The notes: generated from the sequence alone by a model not told the origin. DNA of 64,000 nucleotides from Podarcis raffonei (GCF_027172205.1 NC_070619.1:8048459-8112458); one strand, 5' to 3'. Shown: positions 30,835 to 41,590, counted from the first letter of the stretch. Numbers and translations are program-made.

Positions 30835-31076
30835 TAGTGGTACCTCGGGTTACATACGCTTCAGGTTACATACGCTTCAGGTTACAGACTCCACTAACCC
30901 AGAAATAGTGCTTCAGGTTAAGAACTTTGCTTCAGGATAAGAACAGAAATCGTGCTTCGGAGGTACGGCAGCAGCAGGAGGCCCCATTAGCTAAAGTGGT
31001 GCTTCAGGTTAAGAACAGTTTCAGGTTAAGAACAGACCTCTGGAACAAATTAAGTACTTAACCCGAGGTACCACTG
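30835..31076 (+). mobile_element. Tigger-like MITE inserted in the L2 tail
   Basis: Tagtggtacctcgggttaca to taacccgaggtaccactg; (ATT)n precedes and (ATA)n follows. Confidence 0.82.

Positions 31077-31130
<54 letters not shown>
31077..31130. repeat. (ATA)n microsatellite
   Basis: About 16 near-perfect units adjoining the MITE. Confidence 0.9.
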
Positions 31131-31131
<1 letters not shown>

Positions 31132-31723
31132 GATTAATCCATTCCAGACCTTTAAAAACAGCCCCCTAAAACTGCCATTTAACATGAATTTTACTATCTA
31201 ACGAGACCACTGGTCCATAAAATGAAAGCAATATACAATGTACTGCAGTCACACAATCAATCGGTAGCTGAACAGTTCTGCGCAGTCCCAAAACCAAAAC
31301 AAAAAAGAGCCACAAAAACGCAAAATAAATAGCAAAAACAGACAGACCTCACCGTAGCACTCAAATAGGAAGCGTCACACTCAAAACAGAGCACGTTCGG
31401 CTTCCAAAAAAAGTTCGCAAACCAGAACACTTAACTTTCGGGTTTGCAGTGTTTGGCTTCCAAGTTGTTTGAGCACCAAGGCGTTTGAGAACCAAGGTAC
31501 CACTGTATTCCTAAAAACAAGGTGAGTTTCTAGTTCTCATGGTTGATTCGGATAGGGAACACAGGGTGCTGCCTTTATAGTGAGCTTACGCTGAGCTTAC
31601 TGCCAGCACGGACTGGCAGCCGTGGCTATCCAGGGAGCTATCTACACGCAAAGCGTTTAAAATAAGCTAAGATTCCAGTCCTCCTGGTTCTGACTGAAGC
31701 ACTTGTTTAAATTGGACGGGGGG

Positions 31724-32396
31724 GAAACGAAGATCATGGCCACTGGGCCCATCACCTCCCGGTAAACAGAAGGGGAAGAAATGGAGGCAGTGAGAGATTA
31801 TACTTTCTTGGGCTCCATGATCATTGCAGATGGTGACAGCAGCCACGAAATTAAAAGACACCTGCTTCTTGGGAGAAAAGCAATGACAAACCTAGACAGC
31901 ATCTTAAAAAGCAGAGACATCACCTTGCCAACAAAGGGCCGTATAGTTAAAGCTATGGTTTCCCCAGTAGTGATGTATGGAAGTGAGAGCTGGACCATCA
32001 AGAAGGCTGATCGCCGAAGAATGGATGCTTTTGAATTCTGGTGCTGGAGGAGACTCTTGAGAGTCCCATGGACTGCAAGAAGATCAAACCTCTCCATTCT
32101 GAAGGAAATCAGCCCTGAGTGCTCACTGGAAGGACAGATCCTGAAGCTGAGGCTCCAAGACTTTGGCCACCTCATGAGAAGAGAAGAGTCCCTGGAAAAG
32201 ACCCTGATGTTGGGAAAGATGGAGGGCGCAAGGAGAAGGGGACGACAGAGGACAAGATGGTTGGATAGTGTTCTCGAAGCTACCAGCATGAGTTTGACCA
32301 AACTGCGGGAGGCAGTGGAAGACAGGAGTGCCTGGTGTGCTCTGGTCCAGGGGGTCACAAAGAGTCGGCCACGACTAAACGACTCAACAACAACAA
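31724..32396 (+). mobile_element. Bov-B (RTE) LINE 3' end
   Basis: Longest uninterrupted Bov-B frame here: TFLGSMIIADGDSSHEIKR, SWTIKKADRRRMDAFEFW, GHLMRREESLEKTLMLGKME, ending agtcggccacgactaaacga and (AAC)n. Confidence 0.93.
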
Positions 32397-32689
32397 ATTG
32401 GACACCGCAGACCAGTGAGCAATACAGTTCAGTATTGCCTTACCCTGACTGGCAGCATCTCCCTAGTGCCAGGATCAGACCCTATTTTCCATCTGTCTGT
32501 CTCAAAAGAAGGAGGGAGAATTGTAGAGACCTCACCCCACAGGGTTACCATGGAGACCCCAATCAATGAGGGTTTTGCTAGGCCCAGGGTTGCCATGGTT
32601 ACTGGTGCAACTCATCCCTTTGGAGGGGGGTGAGAGTTAAAAGATACAGGGGAGGTTTCCATGGTTACCAGAGCATCGCCAAAAGGGGC

Positions 32690-32815
32690 AGACCTTTTCA
32701 GGGAAGTTTTTTTAACGGTTGACGTTCTGTTGTGTTTTCAGTTATTTTGTCGGCAGCCGCTCAGAGTGGCTTGGGGAAACCCTATCAAATGGGTGACATA
32801 TAGATATAATATTTG
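32690..32815 (+). mobile_element. L2-type LINE tail
   Basis: Gccgctcagagtggcttggg and the following bases are a 3'-end remnant. Confidence 0.65.
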
Positions 32816-33556
32816 GGAGGTTTATTTATTTTAAAGGTCCAGATTTGGGGCTGGTTTGCACCTGGAATAACCTGGAATAGCCTCAGACACACCCAACGGG
32901 TTTGGGGGCTAAGCCCCTGGAAGACGTGTTTGGAAGGAGGGGAAAGGAATTATGAGGCCTTTGTGAAACTGAAACCAAGCCTCTGGTCTATCTATAAAAG
33001 CTCAGTATGGGCTATTCTGTCAGCACTGCCTCAGTGATGTGGACTCTTAGGCCTGGGTGGCCCTGTATATTCGTTTTCCAAGCTTTAAAAATAATAAAAA
33101 TTAGTTTATTATATATATAAAAGGCTTCATGGTGGAGGACTCAAAGGAGAGGTCAGTAACAATATGTTTAAAGCTGGAAAAGTATCTCAAAATGGCAAAT
33201 TGCGTGTGTGTGCTTTGAAACACAACAAAACGTTTTTGGGAGGGGGCAAATACAAACCATGGTCCACAGTATATGTGTGTGTGTGTGTGTGTTTATGTGC
33301 ACAAATGCACACACTTCCATTGGCAGCTACGGAGACTGTAGCGTGACGACACGCTTACGTTTATATGTATATAGGAAGATAGCTAGCTTGCTTTGGTTAC
33401 TTAAAGCCACGTCCTGATACACTAGACCAAACCGCGTCGCTCTCAGAGCAAACCCCCTGACAATGAACGGATCCAAGTTAGTTACGCCTGCTCAGTTCGG
33501 TGGGTCTCCTCAGGTGGAGGACCAAGGCCGTCTACCACCCAGTTTCCTGCGATTAC
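32816..33556. other. ISYNA1 intron, nothing recognised
   Basis: (TG)n at 33271-33292, TA-rich near 33100. No exon before 33557. Confidence 0.4.
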
Positions 33557-33774
33557 CTGAACAGGTTCTCAATGGCGGCCCTTTGGCGAAAGAAAGCGTT
33601 GACGACCGGCGCTCCTTCGGGAACGAGGGGAGCCTTGCAGAGGAAACCCAGGAGAGACAAGATGCTGTGAAGCGGCTCAGGCTCCGAGTCGCCCTCGACG
33701 GTCACTCGGATCCGTTCGCAGAGTTCAGCCAGGATCACCAAATCCAAGATTATAGGGCTGGCCAGTAAGGAATC
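33557..33774 (-). CDS. ISYNA1: ISYNA1 exon: DSLLASPIILDLVIL...AAIENLF
   Basis: 218 nt, phase 0 in and 2 out; acceptor ctctgtag, donor gtaatc. Encodes DSLLASPIILDLVILAELCE, LGFLCKAPLVPEGAPVVNAF and FRQRAAIENLF. Matches human DSLLAAPIMLDLALLTELC...APLVPPGSPVVNALFRQRSCIEN. Confidence 0.95.
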
Positions 33775-33923
33775 CTACAGAGATGGGAGCAGCAGGAAAG
33801 ATTTGCCATGTTGTTCCAAACCGTCCCCCTCGGACGCGATAATTCGCACCTGTCTCCCCAGCTTGAAAATAGCCGCTCGTTATCTCTCCCCTCCCCCCAA
33901 TATTTTATTACTTTGACAAAGTA

Positions 33924-34278
33924 AGGTAAAGGTAAAGGGACCCCTGACCATTAGGTCCAGTCGTGGCCGACTCTGGGGTTGCGGCGCTCATCTCGCTTTA
34001 TTGGCCGAGGGAGCCGGCGTACAGCTTCCAGGTCATGTGGCCAGCAGGACTAAGCCACTTCTGGCGAACCAGAGCAGCGCACGGAAATGCCGTTTACCTT
34101 CCCACTGAAGTGGTGCCTATTTATCTACTTGCACTTTGAGGTGCTTTCGAACTGCTAGGTTGGCAGGAGCAGGGACCGAGCAACGGGAGCTCACCCTGTG
34201 GTAGGGATTCGAACCGCCGACCTTCTGATCAGCAAGCCCTAGGCTCTGTGGTTTAACCCACAGCGCCACCCGGGTCCC
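33924..34278 (-). mobile_element. Sauria-like SINE, full length
   Basis: Reverse; aaggtaaagggacccctgac to cgccacccgggtccct. Flanked by tttgacaaagtaa on both sides (33911- and 34282-). Confidence 0.93.
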
Positions 34279-34326
34279 TATTTTGACAAAGTAATAATCA
34301 TAAATAAATACCATTCCACTGTAACT

Positions 34327-34452
34327 ATCCAACCTCCCAAAATTTCAACACCTCTTGCAATGGTTTGACCCCTTTCTGTTTTAACAGTACAAATTCCACA
34401 AACACCTCCCACATCTCCTCCAAATCATTTACCCTGTGTATTTCCCGCCTTG
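34327..34452 (-). mobile_element. L1 LINE fragment
   Basis: Minus strand encodes LKQKGVKPLQEVLKFWEVG, in the style of an L1 ORF2 end; cut off by the hAT element at 34461. Confidence 0.5.
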
Positions 34453-34460
34453 CCTTAACG

Positions 34461-34598
34461 CAGCCTTTCTCAGCCTGTGAGTCCCCAGATGTTGTTGAAC
34501 TACAACTCCCATCACCCCTAGCTAGCAAGGCCGTAGCTCAGGGAGGATGGGAGTTGTAGTCCAGCAACATCTGGGCACCCACAGGTTGAGAAAGGCTG
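34461..34598. mobile_element. Palindromic hAT-like MITE
   Basis: Near-perfect hairpin from cagcctttctcagcctg to caggttgagaaaggctg with caactcccatcac inside. Flanks CCTTAACG (34453-34460) and CCTTAACC (34599-34606) give a 7/8 target duplication. Confidence 0.82.
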
Positions 34599-34699
34599 CC
34601 TTAACCACACATGTTATCATCAATACTATATCCCACACCTCTATATATATACCAATCCTCCCTGCTATTTTGTTTGCCCCTTCCGCTTCCTAGATATAA

Positions 34700-34962
34700 T
34701 ACCGTATTTTTTGCTCTATAAGACTCACTTTTTCCCTCCTAAAAAGTAAGGGGAAATGTGTGTGTGTCTTATGGAGCGAATGCAGGCTGTGCAGCTATCC
34801 CAGAAGCCAGAACAGCAAGAGGGATTGCTGCTTTCGCTGCGCAGGGATCCCTCTTGCTGTTCTGGCTTCTGAGATTCAGAATACTTTTTTTCTTGTTTTC
34901 CTCCTCCAAAAACTAGGTGCGTCTTGTGGTCTGGTGCGTCTTATAGAGCGAAAAATACAGTA
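34700..34962. mobile_element. ACCGTATTTTT-family MITE
   Basis: Taccgtattttttgctctat to gagcgaaaaatacagta, complete. Confidence 0.85.
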
Positions 34963-35118
34963 GTTCATGCAGCTGTCAAGAAAATTTGAGAGCAAGTCCT
35001 TCATAGCCTGTGAACCTTAGCCGCTCGTTTTCTAGCTCTCTTCGTCCAAATGGGGACTTGGAGTAGGGAACAACACTCCCCACTTCCTCATCCGCTCCCG
35101 GCGCCATTCCTCACGCAC

Positions 35119-35232
35119 CTCGCAGACGTTGTGAATGACTATGGTGCTCGTGCCGCCCATTGCAATCTCAGAGGTATATTCATCCAGAGCCCGCTTGCTG
35201 TCGCCAACGTAGGGGACATATTTGATCACCAC
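35119..35232 (-). CDS. ISYNA1: ISYNA1 exon: [22 protein letters not shown]...
   Basis: Thirty-eight codons, phase 0 to 0; acceptor tggacag, donor gtgcgt. Encodes [20 protein letters not shown], then [18 protein letters not shown], near identical to human. The KYVP-VGDSKRA-DEYTSE block lines the substrate site. Confidence 0.96.
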
Positions 35233-35277
35233 CTGTCCAGGGAGAGGAGGGGAATTGGCGCTGGTCAGGAAACAGGG

Positions 35278-36043
35278 ACAACAATCCAGGTTCTGAATGG
35301 GGTGACTGTGCCCCTGAAGGACCAGGTGCGCAGCCTGGGAGTCATTTTGGACTCACAGCTGTCCATGGAGGCAAAAGTTAGTTCTGTGTCCAGGGCAACT
35401 GTCTACCAGCTCCATCTGGTACGCAGGATGAGACCCTACCTGCCCGCGGACTGTCTGGCCAGAGTGGTGCATGCTCTGGTTATCTCCCGCTTGGACTACT
35501 GCCATGCGCTCTACATGAGGCTACCTTTGAAGGTGACCCGGAAACTGCAATTAATCCAGAATGCGGCTGCCAGACTGGTGACTGGGAGTGGCTGCCAGGA
35601 CCACGTAACACCGGTCCTGAGAGATCTGCATTGGCTCCCAGTACGTTTCTGAGCACAATTCAAAGTGTTGGTGCTGACCTTTAAAGCTCTAAACGGCCCA
35701 GTATCCTCGAAGGAGCGTCTCCACCTCCATCGTTCAGCCCGGACGCAGAGATCCAGCACCAAGGGCCTTCTGGCAGTTCCCTCATTGCGAGAAGTGAGGT
35801 TACAGGGAACCAGGCAGAGGGCCTTCTCGGTAGTGGCACCCGCCCTACCTTCCTTCAGATGTGAAGGAAATAAGCAGCTATCCTATCTTTAAAAGACATC
35901 TGAAGGCAGCCCTGTTTAGGGAAGTTTTTAAATATTTAATGCTGTATTGTTTTTAACACTCGATTGGGAGCCGCCCAGAGTGGCTGGGGAAACTCAGCCA
36001 GATGGGCGGGGTATAAATAATAAATTATTATTATTATTACTAT
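35278..36043 (+). mobile_element. L2-type LINE 3' end
   Basis: From aacaatccaggttctgaatg through LDYCHALYMRLPLKVTRKLQ and HVTPVLRDLHWLPVRF to ggcggggtataaataataaa (ATT)n. Confidence 0.88.
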
Positions 36044-36126
36044 TTTCCTTGCAGCATCCAAGCCTTGCCCTAGCCTGGTGCAGGAAGGCACAGGGCAAAT
36101 GTTGACCACCCTCCGCCCCTACTCAC

Positions 36127-36291
36127 ACAATGGTCTGGGCGCTCGCCGGACCCGTAGAGGATGGGATTCGACTGTACCATGTCGTCCACAACGTTGCTCT
36201 TTGAGATCTCCTTGGAGCGAAACTGGGCAGGGGCAGAAAGATTCTTCCCATCATTGTTGCCAAGGTGGTTGTAGCTGACGATGGAGACGGG
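36127..36291 (-). CDS. ISYNA1: ISYNA1 exon: [14 protein letters not shown]...
   Basis: Fifty-five codons, phase 0 to 0; acceptor gttccag, donor gtgagt. Encodes [40 protein letters not shown] and ends [15 protein letters not shown](K/E)NLS is the most conserved catalytic signature of the family. The exon is bracketed by two same-orientation L2 LINE copies. Confidence 0.96.
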
Positions 36292-36339
36292 CTGGAACCG
36301 GAGAGAGAGGCGGGCAGCAATGAGAGGCTTGGCTTGCAG

Positions 36340-37260
36340 GATTCCCTGGTCCCAAACAGGGTAACTGTGCTCCTGAAGGACCAGGTGCGCAGCCTGGGGG
36401 TCATTTTGGACTCACAGCTATCCATGGAGGCGCATGTCCATTCTGTGTCCACCAGCTCCATCGGAGACCCTCCCTGCCTGCGCATGGTCTCGCCAGAGCG
36501 GTCCATGCTCTGGTTATCTCCCACTTGGACTACTGCCATGCGCTCTACGTGGGGCTCACTTTGAAGGCGACTCGGAAACGGCAACTAATCCACACTTGGA
36601 ATGTATAGCACCGGTCCTAAAAGACCTTCACTGGCTCCCAGTATGGTACGCAGGATGAGACCCTGCCTGCCCACAGACTGTCTTGCCAAAGTGGTGCATG
36701 CTCTAGTTATCTCCCGCTTGGACTACTGCAATGCACTCTATGTGGGGCTACCTTTGAAGGTGACTCAGAAACTACAACTAATCCAGAATGTGGCAGCTAG
36801 ACTGGGGACTGGGAGCAGCCGCCAAGACCACATAACACCGGTCTTGCAAGACCTACATTGGCTCCCAGTACGTTTCCGAGCACAATTCAAAGTGTTGGTG
36901 CTGACCTTGAAAGCCCTAAATGGCCCAGTACACCTGAAGGAGCATCTCCACCTCCATCGTCCAGCCCGGACACTGAAGTCCAGCTCCAAGGGCCTTCTGG
37001 CGGTTCCCCCCTGCGAGAAGTGAGGTTACAGGGAACCAGGCACAGGGCCTTCTCGGTGGTGGCGCCCTCCCTGTGGAACGCCCACTCAGCAGATGTCAAG
37101 GAAATAAACAACTATCTGACTTTTAGAAGACACCCGAAGGCAGCCCTGCTTAGGGAAGTTTTTAACGTTTGATGTTTTATCATGTTTTTAGTATTTTGCT
37201 GGCATCCGCCCAGAGTGACTAGGTCAGTCCGCTGGGTGGCGTTTAAATGATAAAATCATT
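36340..37260 (+). mobile_element. L2-type LINE, duplicated interior
   Basis: Second copy on the far side of ISYNA1 exon 36127-36291. It contains the LDYC... segment twice (36480-36600 and 36650-36800), so it is two overlapping or rearranged copies. Confidence 0.82.
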
Positions 37261-38135
37261 ACTATTCGTATTACTTAAACCACACAAAGTTGCTAGGCCT
37301 CAGGAAACAGCTCAAATAAATCGCAAAGTGGGACTGTCGCAAAACGGACACCTAACAGCTACCTTCTCCTGGTTCGAGAGGCGGTTAAGCACTCCTGTTT
37401 GGAACCAGTCAAGCCAGTTTGGCTGCCCCAAGGGTCAAGCTAGGGGTCAGCAGAGACTCCTGTGGACAGATCTCCCTACTGCTCTCGTTTCTGTATCAAG
37501 AGTCACTTCTGGGCAATGTTTTGGGGGCGCCACGCCAGCGATAGAAGGGTCCAGAGGCAATAGCAGCTGGATCAAGGGATGGTTTTGACGTTTCCTTAGG
37601 ACCTTATTATTATTATTATTATTAAGTACAAATTAGAAAACATACATATTTACAACCAAAGAAAATACAAAGGAAAAAGAAAATACATATAACCAAGGGA
37701 AAAAAATTAGAGAATACTTTGCCTCTTTTCATATTTACAGTTATTTATACCTCTATAAAATGCTGTTCATAATAAAGGAGTGAAATGAAAGGAAAGATAT
37801 CGGGGGAAAATTAAAAAATAACAAAGAAAAAATAAAGAAGTAAAAGAAAAGAATCATAGGTGAAAATTTTAAAAAGTAGATAAGCATTCACTAGACATAG
37901 CCGTTTCCCATCTATATTTATATTCAATTGCATAATTTCATCTTGTCCTTATCTACCTTTAAAAGTGTTGTTGTTTTTAAAAGACTTCCACCGTTTGCCT
38001 CACGCGTTTTTTATAATCCGTTCGTTCTTCATATTTTCCCTTTGGATTTCCTTCATGTCTCACTTTGTATTTTTTATATTACGCACAAGAATATTCTAAA
38101 CACAAGCAGGTTTTTGTAGTCGAGCCCTGGTTTTG
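37261..38135. other. ISYNA1 intron; AT-rich, no gene
   Basis: (TTA)n at 37606-37623 followed by about 500 bp A/T-rich sequence that may be an old LINE 3' end; nothing assignable. Confidence 0.4.
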
Positions 38136-38140
38136 TAAAT

Positions 38141-38402
38141 ACCATATTTTTTGCTCTATAAGACTCACTTTTCCCCTCCTGAAAAGTAAGGGGAAATGTG
38201 TGTGCGTCTTACGGAGCGAATGCAGGCTGCGCAGCTATCCCAGAAGCCAGAACAGCAAGAGGGATTGCGGCTTTCACTGTGCAGCGATCCCTCTTGCTGT
38301 TCTGACTTCTGAGATTCAGAATGTTTTTTTTCTTGTTTTCCTCCTCCAAAAACTAGGTGCGTCTTGTGGTCTGGTGCGTCTTATAGAGCGAAAAATACGG
38401 TA
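38141..38402. mobile_element. ACCGTATTTTT-family MITE
   Basis: Taccatattttttgctctat to gagcgaaaaatacggta. Confidence 0.85.
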
Positions 38403-38486
38403 ATCATTTAAGAACTCCCATTGCTTCATAACCATGGTTTTGGATTTCCTCCTTATTATATCCGTCGGTTTTGCTAGTTCCAGGTA

Positions 38487-39409
38487 CAGTGGTGCCTCGC
38501 AAGACGAACGCCTCGCAAAACGAAAAACTTGCAAGACGAAAGAGTTTTTCGTTTTTGAGTCGTTCCGCAAGACGAATTTCCCTATGGGCTTGCTTCGCAA
38601 GAAGAAAGCCCATAGGGAAATCTCCGGGGACCTCTTTTAAATGCTGGTGGTGGGGAGCAAAGCCTTTCACCCCCCGCCGGCCTTCAGAAGAGGTCCAGGA
38701 AGGCCGGCGGGGGCCGAAAGGCTTTGCTCCCCACCGCCAGCATTTTAAAAGCGGTCCGGGATAGCAGGGCTTTCCCGCTATCCCGGACCGCTTTTAAAAT
38801 GCTGGCCATCGGGAGCCAGTGGCGTAGCGTGGGGGGTGCAGGGGGGGCCGGCCGCACCGGGCGCAACATCTGGGGGTTAGGGCAAATCCACGGGTTAGGG
38901 GGCGCAAATCCACGGGTTAGGGGGCGCAAATCCACGGGTTAGGGGGCGCAAATTACTTGCCTTGCCCCGGGTGCTGACAACCCACGCTACGCCACTGTCG
39001 GGAGCAAAGACTTTCACCCACCGCCGGCCTTCAGAAGAGGTCCTGGACAGCAGAGAAGTCTCCGCTGTCCCGGGGCTTTTAAAATGCTGGCGGTCGGGAG
39101 GAAAGCCCTCCTGTCCCCGGAGCTTGCGGGGCGGGAGGTGGGGAGAAGGGCTTTTCTTCCCACCGCCAGCCTTCAGAACAGCCTTCTGAAGGCTGGCGGT
39201 GGGAAGAAAAGCCCTTGTCCCCCCCCCCAGCCTTCAGAAGAGGTCGGGGGACAGACTGTCCCCGGACCTGGTCTGAAGGCGGTTTCCATAGGAACGCATT
39301 GATTGATTTTCAATGCATTCCTATGGGAAACCGTGCTTCGCAAGACGAAAAACTCGCAAGAAGAAAAAACTTGCGGAACGAATTAATTTCGTCTTGCGAG
39401 GCACCACTG
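38487..39409. mobile_element. Long Tigger-like element with internal hairpins
   Basis: Ends cagtggtgcctcgcaagacg and cgtcttgcgaggcaccactg, flanked by TA; same termini as 15-327. The interior has large palindromes (38736-38806, 39148-39214) and an inserted hAT MITE at 38817-38997. No transposase frame seen. Confidence 0.82.
38817..38997. mobile_element. hAT-type MITE (CAGTGGCGTAGCGTGGG)
   Basis: Ends cagtggcgtagcgtggg and cccacgctacgccactg; exact 8-bp target duplication TCGGGAGC (38809-38816, 38998-39005). The interior repeats gggttagggggcgcaaatcc. Confidence 0.93.
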
Positions 39410-39508
39410 TACTTGCAAAGTTTCCCCTATTGGAAAGAAGACAGCAACCCAACAAAAAGAGAATGGCTGGGGAAATTTCCTTAGGACCTTTTGGGTTAAG
39501 CGGCTCAC

Positions 39509-39724
39509 CTTAATCCCAGAGCTGATTAGGAAATCCACCAGCACCGACTTCATCTTCGTCTGACCGGACTTGAAGTCATCGCCGACGATGAAGACGCGGC
39601 GTTGGACCGCCAGTTGGATGACCCCCGGGAGGAAGGTGTTCTGGGGGGAGCCGTTGATGTAGCTGCACCCCTCCAAGATGCTGGCGACGGCAAAGAGGGT
39701 GGAGGGGGAGACGTCCAGGCCGCA
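39509..39724 (-). CDS. ISYNA1: ISYNA1 exon with active-site NGSPQNT and [10 protein letters not shown] motifs
   Basis: Seventy-two codons, phase 0 to 0; acceptor gggtccag, donor gtgagc. Encodes [52 protein letters not shown] and ISSGIK. The [10 protein letters not shown] loop with its catalytic-region lysine is intact, as expected for an active enzyme. Confidence 0.96.
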
Positions 39725-39859
39725 CTGGACCCCCAAAAAAGGAAGAGGAAAAGGGGGGTTTGATGGGCGGCAAGGCAGAAGATGTCTTGGGGGGCGCCTT
39801 TCCCACCCCATAACCACAGAAACTCACTGGGGAGAGCCTCTAGATCCCAACTCTCGGCG

Positions 39860-39965
39860 GACAGCAAGATCCCTCACTCTCAATCTCTGGGTTGTGGGTT
39901 CGAGTCTCAGGTTGGGCAAAAAAAAATCCTGTGTTGTAGGGGGTTGGGCTAGATGACCCTAGATC
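39860..39965 (+). mobile_element. Short SINE with CR1-like tail
   Basis: Ctctgggttgtgggttcgag resembles a B box, and gtagggggttgggctagatg a CR1-type tail. Confidence 0.5.
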
Positions 39966-40088
39966 CCCTCTCCCTAAAACCATACACCCCAGGGACTAGG
40001 AACTTGCTGGGTTCTGTCCTGCAGCGACACATTTGGGCTTTTGCAAGCATCCCTGTTATATGAGAGTCGGGCGAGTGTTTCTCTTCAG

Positions 40089-40434
40089 CAGGGGTCGGCA
40101 AGGCTTACCAGGCATGGGCCAGATCAATCCCACGGAGATCGTCCGTGGGCCGGGCCGGCGCAGCGAGACATTGGAAATCGCGTCTGCGCATGCCCAGATG
40201 CCGAAAATCGCACCTGCGCAGAAGCGATTTTCGGCATCTGGGCATGCGCAGAAGCAATTTCCGGCGGCACAGACATGTGCAGGCGCAATTTCCAGAGCCG
40301 CGGAAGAGAGTCCCTGCGCTGCGCCAGTTTAGCGCAGCGCGTCGGGGCTCGCCAAGCAGACGGCTCATTTGGGGGGCGGCTTGTGGACCGCTTAGAAGGC
40401 CTCCGTGGGTTGCATCTTAGGTTGGCGACCCCTG
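40089..40434. mobile_element. hAT-type MITE (CAGGGGTCGGCAAGG)
   Basis: Ends caggggtcggcaa and ttggcgacccctg. Flanks CTCTTCAG and CTCTTTAG (40081-40088, 40435-40442), a 7/8 target duplication. The interior is a run of cgcatgcccagatgccgaaaa-type inverted units. Confidence 0.82.
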
Positions 40435-40832
40435 CTCTTTAGAAAAGACCTTCCCTTTCCTGAGAGGGAAAAAATCCTCAGATCAGGGAAGGCGAGCGCC
40501 TGTGGCCCTTTTGAAGTTGCAGGACTCGCACTCGCAACAGCCCCCCGTCAGAGATGATGATGGCAACAGCTGTGGAAGCCTGGGTCCTGCAAGGTCTGGG
40601 GGGCCACAGATATGTCCCCCCAACCACAATTTGGAGAAACGCCGTCCCCAAAATGGCTGCCAACTCCTTTGCAGAACTTCAGTTTCCCATGGACCCCTTG
40701 CCTTTCCCATGGCTCCATCGCTCACTCGGGAGCCAAGGGAAGTTTGGGAGCCAAGGGAAGTTTGGACTCGCTTTGCAGAAAAAGGACCCTGCAATTCATT
40801 TAAAAACAAACCAACCAACAATTGAAGTAGAA

Positions 40833-41361
40833 TTTGTTAAGAAACCAGAAGCATTGTTACTAGGCATATTAGGTAATGATGTTGAAAAGAAAGATGTGAA
40901 GTTATTTAGATATGCAGTTACAGCAGCCAGAATTTTGATGGCCCAAAAATGGAAACAGGAAGAAATGCCAACGAGGGAAGAATGGAGAATGAAATTGATG
41001 GAATATGCAGAAATGGACAAATTAACGTGTAAAATTCGAAACCAACGCGATCAGAGATTCACCGAGGACTGGAACAAATTTACAGAGTATATCAAAACTG
41101 TGTGTGATCAGGAAATAACGCTTGTTGGATTTCAGGAAGCTCTGTGAAAAGAATAGATAGGAATGTCGCTTAAAGGAAAAGATAAAATAAGGATTGTTAA
41201 AGTGCAACATAAATTTAAGGAATGTGAAAAGTTGTGATAAATATGGAAATTGTCAGATAGGCTGATGGAAGTCTACAAGATGTATAAGTTAAATTGGATG
41301 TTAAATTGTAATTGGAATGGTTATTGGAAATTTGAATAAAAATTAATTATTAAAAAAAAAA
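40833..41361 (+). mobile_element. 5'-truncated L1 LINE (ORF2 end, poly(A))
   Basis: Encodes KKPEALLLGILGNDVEKKDV and EEWRMKLMEYAEMDKLTCKI. Poly(A) end; 15-bp target duplication ACAATTGAAGTAGAA at 40818-40832 and 41362-41376. Confidence 0.92.
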
Positions 41362-41440
41362 ACAATTGAAGTAGAAGGCTCAGGAAAAGCGGTGCAGATT
41401 AAAGAGGAGGAAGGTAAAGGGAGGTATTTGGGCAACTTAC

Positions 41441-41590
41441 CTCGATGGCTTGGAGTAAGTTGTCCGCTGTGTCATTCACACCGGGCTGGGCGTCACAAAA
41501 GCACTCTGTGTTTGCCGTCCAGAGCACAATCACTTTGTCTACCCCGCTGGAATTCTTGAAGTCCCGGATATCTTGTCGGATCTGGGCCAT
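41441..41590 (-). CDS. ISYNA1: ISYNA1 exon with LWTANTE motif
   Basis: Fifty codons, phase 0 to 0; acceptor tacttag, donor gtaagt. Encodes [20 protein letters not shown], then [20 protein letters not shown] and [16 protein letters not shown] is a family signature. The residue after TE is Cys here (codon TGC), where human ISYNA1 and yeast INO1 have Arg (TERF/TERY). Confidence 0.95.

Larger units (their letters stand above)
30589..31505 (+). mobile_element. Tigger-like MITE (GGTTCTCAAAC family) with two nested insertions
   Basis: Left end cagtggtacctaggttctca to about 30683; right part 31133-31505 ending gagaaccaaggtaccactg. Compared with the uninterrupted copy at 62768-63212, the gap holds an L2 tail, which itself holds another MITE. 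Confidence 0.8.

Noticed and set aside
31781-32569. 262-codon plus-strand frame
   Set aside because: Bov-B LINE coding remnant, lacking the upstream reverse-transcriptase core, so not a functional host gene.
38860-38945. Interstitial telomere repeat
   Set aside because: The GGGTTAGGG pieces belong to a longer 22-bp unit inside a hAT MITE with its own target duplication.
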